Notes under the pieces: model-generated
Database searches by the model: none
Seen by the model: only the letters and a program-made list of their open reading frames with translations
What the model was told of the DNA's origin: nothing
Shown: piece by piece, positions 10,443 through 22,084 of the stretch
Layout: every line of letters begins with the position of its first letter
How positions within the stretch are numbered: the first letter of the stretch is position 1
Position numbers and translations under genes: made by a program
Origin: Leucaena leucocephala
Taxonomy: Eukaryota > Streptophyta > Magnoliopsida > Fabales > Fabaceae
Direction: 5' to 3'
Length of the DNA: 64,000 bases
Assembly: GCA_037074615.1 (NCBI GenBank)
Contig: CM073535.1
Span: forward strand, 8,657,001 to 8,721,000

Positions 10443-11538
10443 ATATACACTTAGAGGACTATATGCATACTTTGTTTATTTGTTTTAGTAGAGTATAAGT
10501 AGTAACCTCCACTAATAACTAGAGATTAATTCTCCTACCGCTTAAAGATTACCAACCTGAATTTTACTTTTTTTTTAACTAAATATTTTTTACATGACCT
10601 AATTATTTAAATTGAGGTTATTATATTTAAATGACCTAATTATTTATTAATTATACTAAATTTTGTTGATATCAAATGTATAATTTAGCCGCATCAATAA
10701 TAACAATTGTAGAATTTGATAAAGTATAATGACTTTTATGAAATGCACTCCTCAACACGAAAGTGTATTTTAGGTGTGAGAGAGTAAAACAATTTATTAT
10801 GATTATATTGAATTGAGTATATAATGAGTCTTGCAGCGAAGGACAAAATTTTGAAAAATAGTTCGAAAAACTGTTTTAAGAATATACAAATAAAAAAAAC
10901 AGAGTTAAACAAACTGCTAAACGATGCATGCTTAATGTTGAAGAGGTCTTTGTGGGTCTCATCACATAAATTTACTCAGTAATATTAGGTTCATTTAAGA
11001 AAAAGTTGATTTATAAATGTGTTAAAATCTCATTAATATAAAGATTATGGGGGTAGCTAATATGTGAACATTTGTACAAGTGCTATTTGAGTTGAGACTC
11101 GTTTTAATTGAAACTATTTCAATTTCTGAAACTTTTGTTGAGTCCATTTTCTCCAAAATATCTAAATTAAGCTGAAAATTAAAATTAAAATTATTAAATT
11201 AAATGAAACTTTTGGGCTTGATATCATTGATAAATTTATATTTTTATATATTTATTTATATCATTTTAGTAGGCTTTTGTAAATATTTTAGTCCTTAATT
11301 ATATTATTTTTGCACTAATTGAATTAATATGCTTTATATTAAATTAGTGTTTAATAAGGGTATAATTGTTATATTTTTATTATTTCTCCAAAATAATTAT
11401 TTTTAAAATAAAAAGTATTATATTATTATGATTTTATATTTTAAAAATAAAAAAAAACTAAAATTTATAAATAATAATAAAGAACTGTTAATTTATAAAT
11501 TATATATAAATACCTAATAGCTCAGTTACTTTTTTAAG
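10443..11538. other. AT-rich spacer, nothing recognised
   Basis: About 1.1 kb of AT-rich sequence on both strands without a plausible ORF, RNA gene or repeat boundary. Confidence 0.4.
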
Positions 11539-11877
11539 ATGCTTTCTTCAGCAATTCCAGAGGCAGACGTAGAAAAAGAGAAAAGAAGGGACGCACAGGA
11601 CATTGGGCAAAACTACATCTTCAAGCCGCAGACGCGCACACACATCCAGGAAGCACTGTGCCGTAAGATGTTCCACACTCATATTTTGGAGCTACGACTT
11701 CGAACCTTCCACGCTACAGTCGCTCCACTCATCTTCCACCTCCCATCCATCAAATACCTCCATCTTCATCATCCCTCTATCATCACAGAACGTAAAAGAA
11801 AAAGGCGCAGAACGCACAGCTATAGTGACGGTGTCATGAAAGCAGTGATGATAGAGTGAATATCTATGACTATACAT
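11539..11877 (+). other. Small GC-richer island with a 106-codon ORF, unrecognised
   Basis: A plus-strand ORF at 11539-11859 starts MLSSAIPEADVEKEKRRD and contains a basic run (ERKRKRRRTHSY). Overlapping ORFs exist in the other frames, so coding direction is unclear. Base composition is clearly richer in G+C than the AT-rich sequence on both sides, which suggests an exon relic or a gene fragment carried in by an element. I recognise no domain and no splice pattern. Confidence 0.3.
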
Positions 11878-12718
11878 GGTTAAAGCATCCTAATTTTTCT
11901 ATTAAATGGTACCGGTACGAGTTTGGCATATTAAAGAGGAGTATAAGTTACTCTAATTCTCTACCTAAGAATTATATTATGAATTCTAGATCTTAAGATT
12001 AATTTTATAATTATTGGAAAGCTTAATAGTGCATTATTTATAATTATTGGGATTATTGTAACTGAATTTTTGCTTAACATTTAATATTAATTTTTAATTA
12101 ATTTTAATTTCATTTACTTTGATCTGAGAAAAATATTATATTGATATTATTATGAATATTTTGTGATTTTTCAATGTAGTTTAAATTATTAGATTGTTGT
12201 GTCTCTTATTGGTTTAAATTATATTTTTATGAATTATTGAGTTATAATTAAGCATTAAATTTTAATATATTTAGTCATATTTTATTATTCTGGTGACAGT
12301 TAATAAATTAGGATTTGAAAAATATTTTGTGATAATTCGATGTGGTTTGGTTGTTAGATTAAAAGTTTAATTATAATTCTTAATTCATTGTTTATAATTT
12401 TCATATCTTTTAAAGCTATGATTACTTACGTTATTGAATTAGATGATTGCTTTATTATTAATCACATTCGAATTTATTCTATTCACTTATTATCATTCAT
12501 TATTCCTTTCATTAAATTAAAAATTTTAAAAATATTTTATTTAAATTTAGTTACTAACTTAAGTTGCATTGCATTTATTTATTTAGGAATTAACTTAATA
12601 TTTTGGCTCCTCAAAAGGAACGACATGAGGTTGCATTATACACAATCCTTAATTAAAAATTTTAAAGTAACCTCAATGCGATATCGGACTTTAAGGTTGT
12701 TTCAATCACCCTACTTGC
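11878..12718. other. AT-rich spacer, nothing recognised
   Basis: The 119-codon ORF starting at 12388 is AT-driven, rich in Ile, Leu, Phe and Tyr, and matches no family I know. No repeat ends seen. Confidence 0.4.
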
Positions 12719-13340
12719 TAATTTTTTTAATTATTTACAAAGTTTAAACATTCAATAAAAAAATTGAGTTAATTTCATTCAACCGTGTAGAAATTATAAT
12801 TCTTTAAATAATTTAAATTATATTGTCCATACTGGTTGCTAATTTAACTAATATAAAAAGTGTTTTCTACACCAATTCTTTTAATAATTAATATAGAAAG
12901 TCAACAATTTTACATCTTATTTATAAAAATATGACTGATCACACTTTTCTAGTTCTACACTGGTTAACTTAACAACTAATATAAAAAGTTAACAGTCTTA
13001 CATTTTCTTTACAAAAAATATTACTGGTTACACTTTTTATGTGGTCTATATAACCATTGATATAAAAGGCCCATTTTCTATTTAATTTTTTTATTATTTA
13101 CAAAGTTTAAATATTCAATATAAAATAATTGAGTAAATTTCACTTAACGGGTGTAGAAAGTTATAATTTTTAAAATAAATTAAATAATTTAAATTACGAT
13201 ATACATCAGTTTTTAATTTAATTGGGGAAGAAAGTGTTTTTCCTTTGCACTGGTTCTTTTAACAACCGATATACAAAATTAGCAGTCTCAAATTTTATTT
13301 ACTAAATCCTCATCGGTCCCATTGTTTGACCTTCCCCGTA
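12719..13340. repeat. Degenerate direct repeat built of imperfect palindromes, CACTA-subterminal-like
   Basis: Two copies of a unit of about 365 bp start at about 12719 and 13083 (both with TTATTTACAAAGTTTAAA). Within them at least six variants of an imperfect palindrome recur, for example CTGGTTAACTTAACAACTAA and CTGGTTCTTTTAACAACCGA, each followed by ATATAAAAAG-like sequence. Alternating palindromes of this kind are typical of the subterminal transposase-binding regions of plant CACTA elements. No terminus is visible, so this is probably a relic. Confidence 0.5.
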
Positions 13341-13506
13341 ACAACCCATATAATAAAAGGTTCACTTCAGAAATGCTATTTTATTTTGCTCGTGTAACCA
13401 CATTTGTCAGTTGGTCATGTTAGTCTATTTATTGTTTAACATATATCAAACACTTAACAAGCCATGCACTCCATATGCTTATTTTCATTCCTTGTTCTTA
13501 AATTAT

Positions 13507-13762
13507 TATTCTTCCAATCTTTAATATAAGACCTATTGAACTAATATTATTATATTAAGGAAGTTATTTAATATGACATTTTTTCTAAAATACTTTAATA
13601 ATCTTCCTTAACCACATCTCTCTATCTTTTACTTGATAGTTGTTAATGAAGTATCATTAGGGGTAATTTGAGAAAAAAATTTATAAATATAGAAAATAAA
13701 TTTTATATTTATGATCAAGATGAACTTATCAATTAGCTCCTATATTAAAATTAGAGGAGTAT
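13507..13762. mobile_element. Stowaway-like MITE (diverged)
   Basis: Ends TATTCTTCCAATCTTTAATA and, reversed, ATACTCCTCTAATTTTAATA. Same type as the copy at 32831-33094. Confidence 0.6.
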
Positions 13763-15016
13763 TATATTTGATATATTACATAACATTTTATTTGATCTAC
13801 ACTATATATATATATATATATCACACGTATTTTATTCCTTGGCACTACTGCATAAAAGGTCATTAACTTCGATTAAAAGAGGCTTTTAATAGCAATTTCA
13901 TGAGCACAATGGTTATTGACAAAATAAAAAATAAGAGATTTTACTGCAGTTTTTACAAATAAACGCTAATGAAAATCCCTTTAGAAACACATTTTCTTGT
14001 TCTTTTCATGGCCTTTTTTTAAATAACTGTTGTGGAAATGTTGTGTTTTTTTTTACTATTTCTCTCATTTTCATATTTTACCACTATGCATTTTACAAAA
14101 TTCAGACAATTCAATTTGTAGCCAGCAAATTATGTAGTAGCAATCAATTCCTAAAATCCAATTGAATAACTAAAATAATCAATGAACAATTCAACAAAAA
14201 TTTCAGTGATAAAGATAAACATATCCTCCCTAATTATTCATCAATGCAATGTTTCAACTCATATGGCTGATTCAATAGTAGAGGTGCCCTACTGATTAGA
14301 ACCAAATAGTCCATGTCTTGTTCACAAAACAATAAAATATGTAAGAATCATATTAACAATAAAAAAATTGGAAAAGTAAAAACTACAATAATTTACGTAC
14401 TAATTGATATCCTCCCAAATTTCTTCACAATGATCATCCATAATGGCATATTCGCCATCTACCAAATCAACTTCAATTGGTTTTGGTTGATGAACTGGGA
14501 AAGGTAGGGTTTCATCAAGGTTAAAACTTAAATCACTATCATCTCCACCAATTGCTTGCCTCTTACCTTGGAGCATGATAGACAATTTCTTATTTGCTAG
14601 ACCGGTAACATAAAATACTTGTTTCGCTTGACTTGCTAAAATAAATGGTTTATCTGTGTATCTAACCCTCTTAAGATCACCTGAAACAAGTCCAAATTGC
14701 TCGTCCACTGGCATGATATTACTAGTAAACCACTTACATTTGAAGATGGAAACTTTATGTTATTGCTTTAAAAATTTATTAGATAAAATTTATTCCACAA
14801 AAGAATATATATTATTTCTTGTAGATTTTTTTCAAAGGGTTGTGGTCAGCTGAGTGGCTGAAGGCGTGGGAGTTACTTTGAGGTCCTATGGCGGGAGTAG
14901 GATGAAAGCCTTTATGCCATCGTTGTCGTGTAGTCATCCCTTCTAGTGTTCTGTCAATTCACTCTGTTGGTCACCACCGTTAGAGTCATCCTATCAGTTG
15001 GTATCCGTGCCATTAT

Positions 15017-15025
15017 TATAAATAG
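15017..15025 (+). promoter_or_regulatory. TATA box of the solo LTR
   Basis: TATAAATAG about 260 bp into the LTR, a normal U3 promoter position. Transcription would run rightward. Confidence 0.6.
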
Positions 15026-17152
15026 AGCTTGCGAGGAATTTTGAGAGGGGTCACGAACGGTGGGGTAAAGGGAGAGAAGGTTGACGCCATTGTGAGTCAT
15101 TATTAAGGCCAGTCGTCACTGCCGTTGTGCTAATCGCAATAGGTGTTATCGCGTGTCAGAAACATGGTATCGCGATTCTATTGGTTCTCTGCTCCCATCT
15201 AGGCAGCAATAAAGTTCTAGGATTGGGTGTAAGAAAATAGAAGGAAAGGAAGCAGGAATGATGGAAGAATGGGAAGAAACAAGAGCGCGACACTGAAGGC
15301 TGAATTGCAGAGTCGTCGGCGATAGGTGGTAAGTACCCGACTCTATTTTCTATGTGAATGTCGTTGGGGATTGGATATTCTGTGGTTAAGCTGTTGGTTG
15401 AGTTGTGAAAGTTTTCTTTTTCCTTCTGTTTAGGCCAGTGTTCATGGTGGCAGGGAAATTTGTTCTCTGTTCCCCTGTTTACAGAGACTGGGAAGGAAGA
15501 TTAGTAAAGGAACTTTTGGCATTAGGTAGGGGCTGAGATGCTTCTGTTAAGTTTGAATTGTTGGCAGTAAGTATTTCTCTTCCCTTCCTCTATTTTTCTG
15601 GTCGTCTGAATGTTTGGAGGGTGCTGTGTTTGAAAGGTAGAGGCTTGTGAGAATAATGTTGTAAATTGACTTGAATTTTTAGCTTAGTTACCGAGCTGGA
15701 TTCCTACTTATTTTTCTATGATTATGGTTGCTGGTGTGCGATGTGTATATGTGTGTTGTGGGGAATACTAGAAACATTAGTGTCTGGCCAATCTTTGTGT
15801 ATGTGTATTGTGCGTTGCTGTTGAGGTGATCAAATGAATGAATAAGGAACTATGTTTATAAATGAGGGAACATATTCATGCTCATATATCCGTGTTATTG
15901 TTGCACTGTGAAGATATGTTTTTGGGTGTTGCATTGTATTGCTTTTGGCTACTCTATTTTCTGTCAAGACTACAAAATGATCATGAAAGCTGTGGTTTCT
16001 ATATATATATGCATCGTTGGTCCTGGAAGTTTTTGTTTGTGGATACATATGTATAATGGGTTTATGATTTGGCATAAGTGAATTAATGGAATTAGGGAAC
16101 AAAGAAGAAACTTGGAATTATAGTTGGTGTTCTTTGGAATATGTTTCAGATGTGTAATATATATATATTAGTTGAAGGGATGAAAGGGGTATCTATTGCT
16201 ATGCATGAGTATATGCTGCTGTGTTAGGTTGAGGAACATATAGCTATATTTCAATTGTGTGCAAAACTGAATTTGAGTTTAAGTTTTGGAAGGAAAGAAA
16301 ATTTGAAGAAAAAAATTATGTTTTGGTTGTAAGTGGAATGTGTTCAATTGAGAATTGCTGAGTTTATTAATTATGGGTATAGGGTTTTGTCCTAGTCTCT
16401 GTTTGGCAAATCATGGGGATATAGGCTGTCAGGATTTCAAATGATTAAAATTTGATGTTTGGTAATGATTGCTAGGATAGTTGGAAGCCTGTACCGTATG
16501 GTTGCTTGTTTATTTGTTTGAAACAATGTCGAATGGTTAGGGGTATGTGATTAGTGAAGTTATAAATCAAGGGTGATTATTTTTATTGAAACTTTGTATA
16601 GAATGTTAATATACTATTTTGGAATATTAGGGGATTGAGAAGTGAAGGTAATCGATAGTGATTGGCTAAAATGGAAAAGGAATTAGAGCATGATAGGTGA
16701 GTAAATACCGTTCCCTAAAAATTTATATTTTCAAATGCACTGTCATTTCAAATATGAATTACGAAAAGCTAATTTTATGAAATTGCAGTTTAAATCGTTA
16801 GAAATGATTTTTTTTATTGGTTTACAAAGGAACTATGATTATGTATGAAAATGAATGAGTAAGCTTTTGAAAAGAGTTTGACAAAAGTTGCATTGAAATG
16901 ATGATTATTCATGAAACATATTCCTATGCGAATTTCATATATTTACACAGTAACTTGATTTTAAATGTACATGCTGGGGTTTTTGAAATTCAAAGTGGTT
17001 TTTACCAACAGTTATGACATTGAAACGATTGAGATTATTACATGTGAAATAAACCCCACGTATGATGAAAATGTTTTGAAAGGATGGAATACATAATGCT
17101 GGTTGCTAACAGCATTATTGTTAGGCCTTAGTGCACCTTGGTTACCCGAGCT

Positions 17153-17264
17153 CGACGAATATACGTGGTTTTCATACTCGCGATGGATATACGTGGGTCT
17201 CATACTCGTGACGGATATACGTGGGTCTCATACTCGCGACGGATATACGTGGGTCTCGTACTTA
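17153..17264. repeat. Four tandem copies of a 28-bp unit in the solo LTR
   Basis: Units begin at 17153, 17181, 17209 and 17237, each with a core ATATACGTGG and CATACTCG or a close variant. Each unit contains the ACGT core of plant bZIP-binding sites. Confidence 0.93.
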
Positions 17265-20200
17265 CCATGGCTAGTGGCCTTGAGCTGCTAGATTGGTTAT
17301 TTACCCTCGTGTACTGTATGTCTATGTCTGTTTTTGTTCTATTGAAGTCCTACGGAAAATATTAAGTTTTGAAAGGATTGTTTTTGAACGATTGATTTGA
17401 AATGGTTATTTCAGATTGTGGTTTTCCTGAAAATACAAATATTTATGGAAATGTTTGCATCAAATTACAAAATATTATGAAATACATTTTTAGCATGATT
17501 ATGCATTGTTGAGTTCCACATTTTTTTAAACATGTTTTTGGGATATTATTCACGAGTAGATTATTTTGGCTTCAGATAGTGCAGGTGACCCTAATCCTCC
17601 CACTGAGTAGTGAAGAGCCTCGTTGCCAATCTGAAGCGTCATTTTTGACAAAATTACTTTTCATGAAATTATCATTTAGAAAATGTTTGTATTATTTTGA
17701 AAAGAAGGTAAATGCTCCACATAATCCTTAGAAAAGATTCTATTGATTATGGGAAATGTTATGGAAACTTTGAACGTTACATATGAGATTTTAGGCTTTC
17801 AGAATGTTGTACTATTCATATTCTGTGCCGGTCATGATCCAAATTTCGGGATGTGACACTTTAAACTTGGTGTAACTAATATCTCAAATCTCTTCAATCA
17901 CTTTATAATAGGACATTGACGATTTTGTTGGTTTTTGTCTTTTGAACTGGCAAAATGCATCGCTTCCGCTACAACTATCACACCATTATTCTATCTAGTA
18001 CCTTTATAATATTGGGCTTCTATATAAAAAGAATAACCATTTATGTCATACCCTTCCTAACACAACCTTAAAACGAGGATTAACATCTAGCATTCGTATT
18101 GTCTCTAAAGGACTGCCATCCTTAAGCACTTCTTACTTGAACCACTCTACAAATCACATGTTATGCTGATTAGCTAGTTGCATATTGCTCTTTCTTGGGT
18201 TTTTGTTACTGAACATATTATTGTGAGTATCCAAGTAAGACAAGACTTCATCTTTATTATTCAAGATGTAAAGATGTTATTCCATCACCACTTCTCAAGA
18301 TTTGGGCTTCACTTTAGTAGCTTATGTTCCCCTTCCTTTTCTCCCCTAATCATACAGAGATTGACGAAGTCCAACTGACTTGACCCCAGTAAGATATGTA
18401 TTACAAAACTCAACTGTATCATCAACTACATATTTCTCAACAAAATGTTTTTGGCTGATAAGGATGCTTAGAATATTTAACAATTTCATGTATCTCTCAA
18501 AAGGGTACATCCACCTTAAACAAACAAGGCCACAAAGTCTAAACTCTTGTACTAGGTGAGCTATCAAATGGACCATAATGTCAAAAAATATTAAGGAAAG
18601 TGTATCTCTATTAGGAAAGGATAACATAAAATTTATTTTCTAATTCGTCCAACTCAGCAATGTTAATTAATTTGTTACAAATAGCATTGAAGAACATACG
18701 CAGCCTAGTAATAGTGCCTTAAATATTATCTTTTATAGTGCCTCAAATAGCCACTAGGAATAGTTGTTGCAATAATGTGTGATAATCGTAGGACTTCATT
18801 GCTGTTATCTTCAAATATTTTATTGAAACAAACTTCCTCAAATTAGAAGGATACTATTGTGGAACCTTAATAACATGCAAACACTCACATATGCTTATTT
18901 GTTTATCTTTGGACAATGTGTGCCCCTCAGGTTCACAAAAAATTCTCTTACTACCCTCTTTTTGTTGTGGATGCAGGTGTGCTTTTATTTCTATTTCAAT
19001 TATGTCTCATCTAGCATTCACCCTGTGCCAACTCTTTCTAGGAATGTGTAGAAGTGTACTAACAAGGTTTTCACACACATTTTTCTTCACATGCATAACA
19101 TCTAGACTAAATCTCACTTCATGGCTTCACCAATATGGAATATAAAATAATATTGATATAATTTTCCATACATTACTTTCACTTGCCCTTATCATATTAC
19201 TTTTACCGAAGATGACATTAACTCCCTACATTGGTTGATAAACTTCTTCTCCAATTAAAGGTATTGGAGCCATTTGATATTCCTTTAAGCCATTCTTTCT
19301 CCTACGATAAAGGTGGTATCAATCAAGAAACTTTATGTGAGAAAGGTAGACCGTCTTCCTTCCATGCTTGAGTTGCATGTAATTAATGCCTTCTACACAT
19401 ATGGGACATACTTTATGGCCCTTAACACTATATCCTAAAAAGTTTTCATATGCCAGGAAGTCATTTAGCGTAGTAAAGATTATGTCACGTAGTTTGAAAG
19501 TCTCTTGTTTATATGCCTCAGACACATCAACACTTTTCTCCCACAATTCTTTAAATCCTCAATCAAAGGTGCCAAGTACACAATGATATCATTTCCTAGT
19601 TGTTTAGGCCTTGAGATTATCAAAGACAATATGATATATTTTTTCTTTATGCACAGCTAAGGAGGCAAGTTTTAAATCACTAGTAGCACTGGCCAAGCAC
19701 TATGTGCCCAAGTTGAAGGTTTCTTGGTTCACCACCAAGTTCAAAAAATATTTGATCTATTGATTTTCATTAAGCAGAATTAATTAGGTGACAAATTTGT
19801 CTATTGCTTATTTTCTCATTAGAGTGCCATCTCAGGTTCTTTGTATATGCGGCATTAGCAAACAAGTGCTTAAAACATGATATTATTGGAATATGCCACA
19901 ACACATTTAAAGGAGAGCCTTTGATCATCTCATCACAATCATAATCGCCTTTCTTCACTTTGTATCTTGAAGTGCCATATTTAGGGCACTTATTCAGCTC
20001 TTCATACTTATTTCTGTATAGTATGTAGTCATTCTTACATGTGTGTATCTTCTTGTTTGACAAACTCATCGAGCACACAATTTTCTTTGCCTCATACATT
20101 CTTTTTGGAAGAGTATTGCCTTCAGGAAATGTATCACTCAACAACTCGAGCAACTCTGTCAAACTAGAATCGATCCAATCATTTCTTGATTTCAAGTTCA

Positions 20201-21075
20201 TTAAACACAACACAAATTTTAACATTGAGTACTCATCTTTACTCCCTGAATACAATGGCATATCTATATTACTGCTTAAACTTTCACATATTGAAGATAA
20301 ATGTGGAAAGGATTTGACCCCATTATCACAAAGCATATATAGAATTCTATCCTCAAAGTTATCACTTACAACTTCCTTAATTTCATACATATGAGTCCTT
20401 CTTATTTCACTATTCCAAATCCAATTTGTATACCTTAAATTTATTCAATTCCATCATATATAAGATACTCTCTTATTTTAGTAATGTTCAATCGATTAAT
20501 GTTTAAACAATTGACATAGGGATAGAAATACAACACACCATATTCTTAGGGGCATTCATCTCAACAAATTTAAGAAACCTTTCAACCCCATTCTTATATT
20601 CTTTACTAATTCTCTTAACTTTCATCAAACTACGATTCATTCTACATTATTATTTAACATAGTACTTGTCAAATTAATGGGGAATGCCTTTTTTATTTTA
20701 TAAAAAATTTAGTAGAGTTTCCCCTTAAACATAAGCAATCCCAACTAACAAACAATAGCAATCACTAACTAACAATATTATCAACTAACTAACAAACCAA
20801 TTTCAATAGTCTCAATTCCACAATACCAAAACACTCCTTTTAGAGTAAAAGTTCCAAGTTCAAAATGATAACTCAAATGAAGTTCATTATTAATGAAACT
20901 TGATAAGCAAATTTCTCATTAGCCAAAGCTCTTAACTTCATTTATAACTTTTCAAAATAATACTCGTATTGTTCAAACAAAAAATAACACAAAAATACCA
21001 TATATATGTCAAAAATAAAAAACCAATATAACATACAAAAATAATCTCACAACCAAACTTCTATAACTATTTCAA

Positions 21076-21352
21076 GGGTAAAGTAGCACACAATAACTTG
21101 ATCTTATTTCTCATATGCAGCCAGTATCCTAATCTTATTTATGATATAATTTTATCCATTATCTTTTTAATTTGGTGCAATACTTGGTACTTGAGAAATA
21201 ATATTATGGGTAAAATTGTACCAAATTAAAAAGATTGTGAGTGAAATTATAACAAATTAAAAAGATTATGGGTAAAATTGTACTACAAATATAATTAAGA
21301 TATTGGCCGCATATGAGAAATAAAATCAGGATATTATGTGCTACTTTATCCA
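21076..21352. mobile_element. MITE with about 105-bp inverted repeats and 8-bp TSD TATTTCAA
   Basis: Starts GGGTAAAGTAGCACACAATA and ends, reversed, GGATAAAGTAGCACATAATA. The arms stay complementary for about 105 bp. The direct repeat TATTTCAA lies at 21068-21075 and 21353-21360. An 8-bp TSD fits the hAT superfamily. It is nested in the 5' region of CACTA A. Confidence 0.85.
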
Positions 21353-22084
21353 TATTTCAATGATATCCATAACAAATAAACAAGTTATTCATCCTAATTT
21401 ATTCCAGTCAGCAACAAAAAATTCACATCACAATGGTTTGTAAGACAAAAATTGCATATAACAACAATATAGATATATGAAACACTATAACAACTAAGAT
21501 CAAGTATTCAACCAAAGGAAACGTAGCCCATATCATGTATTAATATTTAAATACTAGAAAATATTGAAAAATCAACAAAAAAAACTGTCGGTTGAGAAGG
21601 ATAGTGGAACTTACAATGAATGACGCTCAAACGATAGAGGAGACAAAGAGCACGATTGAGGGAGTGGTGATACTAGAAAATGGATGAAAATGGCCAGAAT
21701 CACTTCTAGTTGACATTGGTGGTAGTGAGGCACAGTGAAGGGACCACAGTCGGCTATAAAAAGTGAAAATGTGAACTGTTTTGCAAATGGGGTTTTTTAA
21801 AATATGAAGGTTTATAATAGCGGTTTTAGCAAAATCGTTGTTGAAAATGTCTTCAACAACAGTTTTCAAATAAGAGTAGTTAAAAACCCTAAAATTTTTG
21901 TTCGGCTAGAATTTTTTACTGACTTGGGATATTTTTAATGGCATTTTTTTTATTAAAACTATGGAAAATTTTTTTTAACAATATCTTATTTACAAAAATG
22001 CTACCGCATTTTTTTAATGGTAAAGGGGCAAGGTGAAAGTGTGGTCATAAAACTATACTAGACACGAACTAAAAACAAAGTAGT

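Larger units (their letters stand above)
14758..17858 (+). mobile_element. Solo LTR of a Ty3/gypsy-type element, 3,101 bp, TSD CTTTA
   Basis: Begins TGTTATTGC and ends GGGATGTGACA, flanked on both sides by CTTTA (14753-14757 and 17859-17863). Removing the LTR and one TSD rejoins the DUF4216 codons of the host CACTA transposase. Features of an LTR: a TATAAATAG box at 15017-15025, a GC-richer downstream zone with a GTAAGT donor-like site near 15330, and a 28-bp tandem array. The length and the style of the 3' end suggest a Tekay/Del-type chromovirus, but that is an inference. Confidence 0.85.
14400..20640 (-). pseudogene. TNP2-type CACTA transposase, degenerate and split by a solo LTR
   Basis: The start codon is at 20638-20640 and the N-terminus reads MNRSLMKVKRISKEYKNGVE, as in plant TNP2 proteins. 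The core follows at 20390-19770 (KEDAFPEG-like DTFPEGNTLPKRMYEAKK, CPKYGTSRY, LRWHSNEK), then 19546-19319 (DFLAYENFLGYSVKGHKVCP), the LDVMHVKKNVCENLVSTLL block near 19100, and the DUF4218-like part (MVHLIAHLVQEFRLCG, WMYPFERYMK) at 18627-18346. The DUF4216 domain begins near 18060 and is cut at 17863 by the solo LTR; it resumes at 14752 and ends at 14400 (KPFILASQAKQVFYV). Several stops and frameshifts are present. Its role was to cut element ends; this copy cannot be made. Confidence 0.85.
13843..22020 (-). mobile_element. CACTA (En/Spm) element A, with TNP2 relic and nested solo LTR
   Basis: The left end, CACTACTGCATAAAAGG at 13843, is a canonical CACTA terminus, followed by subterminal repeats up to about 14000. 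The TNP2 gene runs on the minus strand. The right end is not preserved exactly: 21700-22020 is clearly related to the right subterminal region of element C (61540-61919), and the last dozen or so terminal bases look lost. Nested inside are a solo LTR (14758-17858) and a MITE (21076-21352). Without them the element would be about 4.8 kb. No TNPA-type gene was found in it. Confidence 0.8.

Noticed and set aside
12388..12747. 119-codon ORF with a membrane-protein look
   Set aside because: Hydrophobic content comes from AT-rich codons; there is no recognisable family, no repeat support and no gene-like composition.
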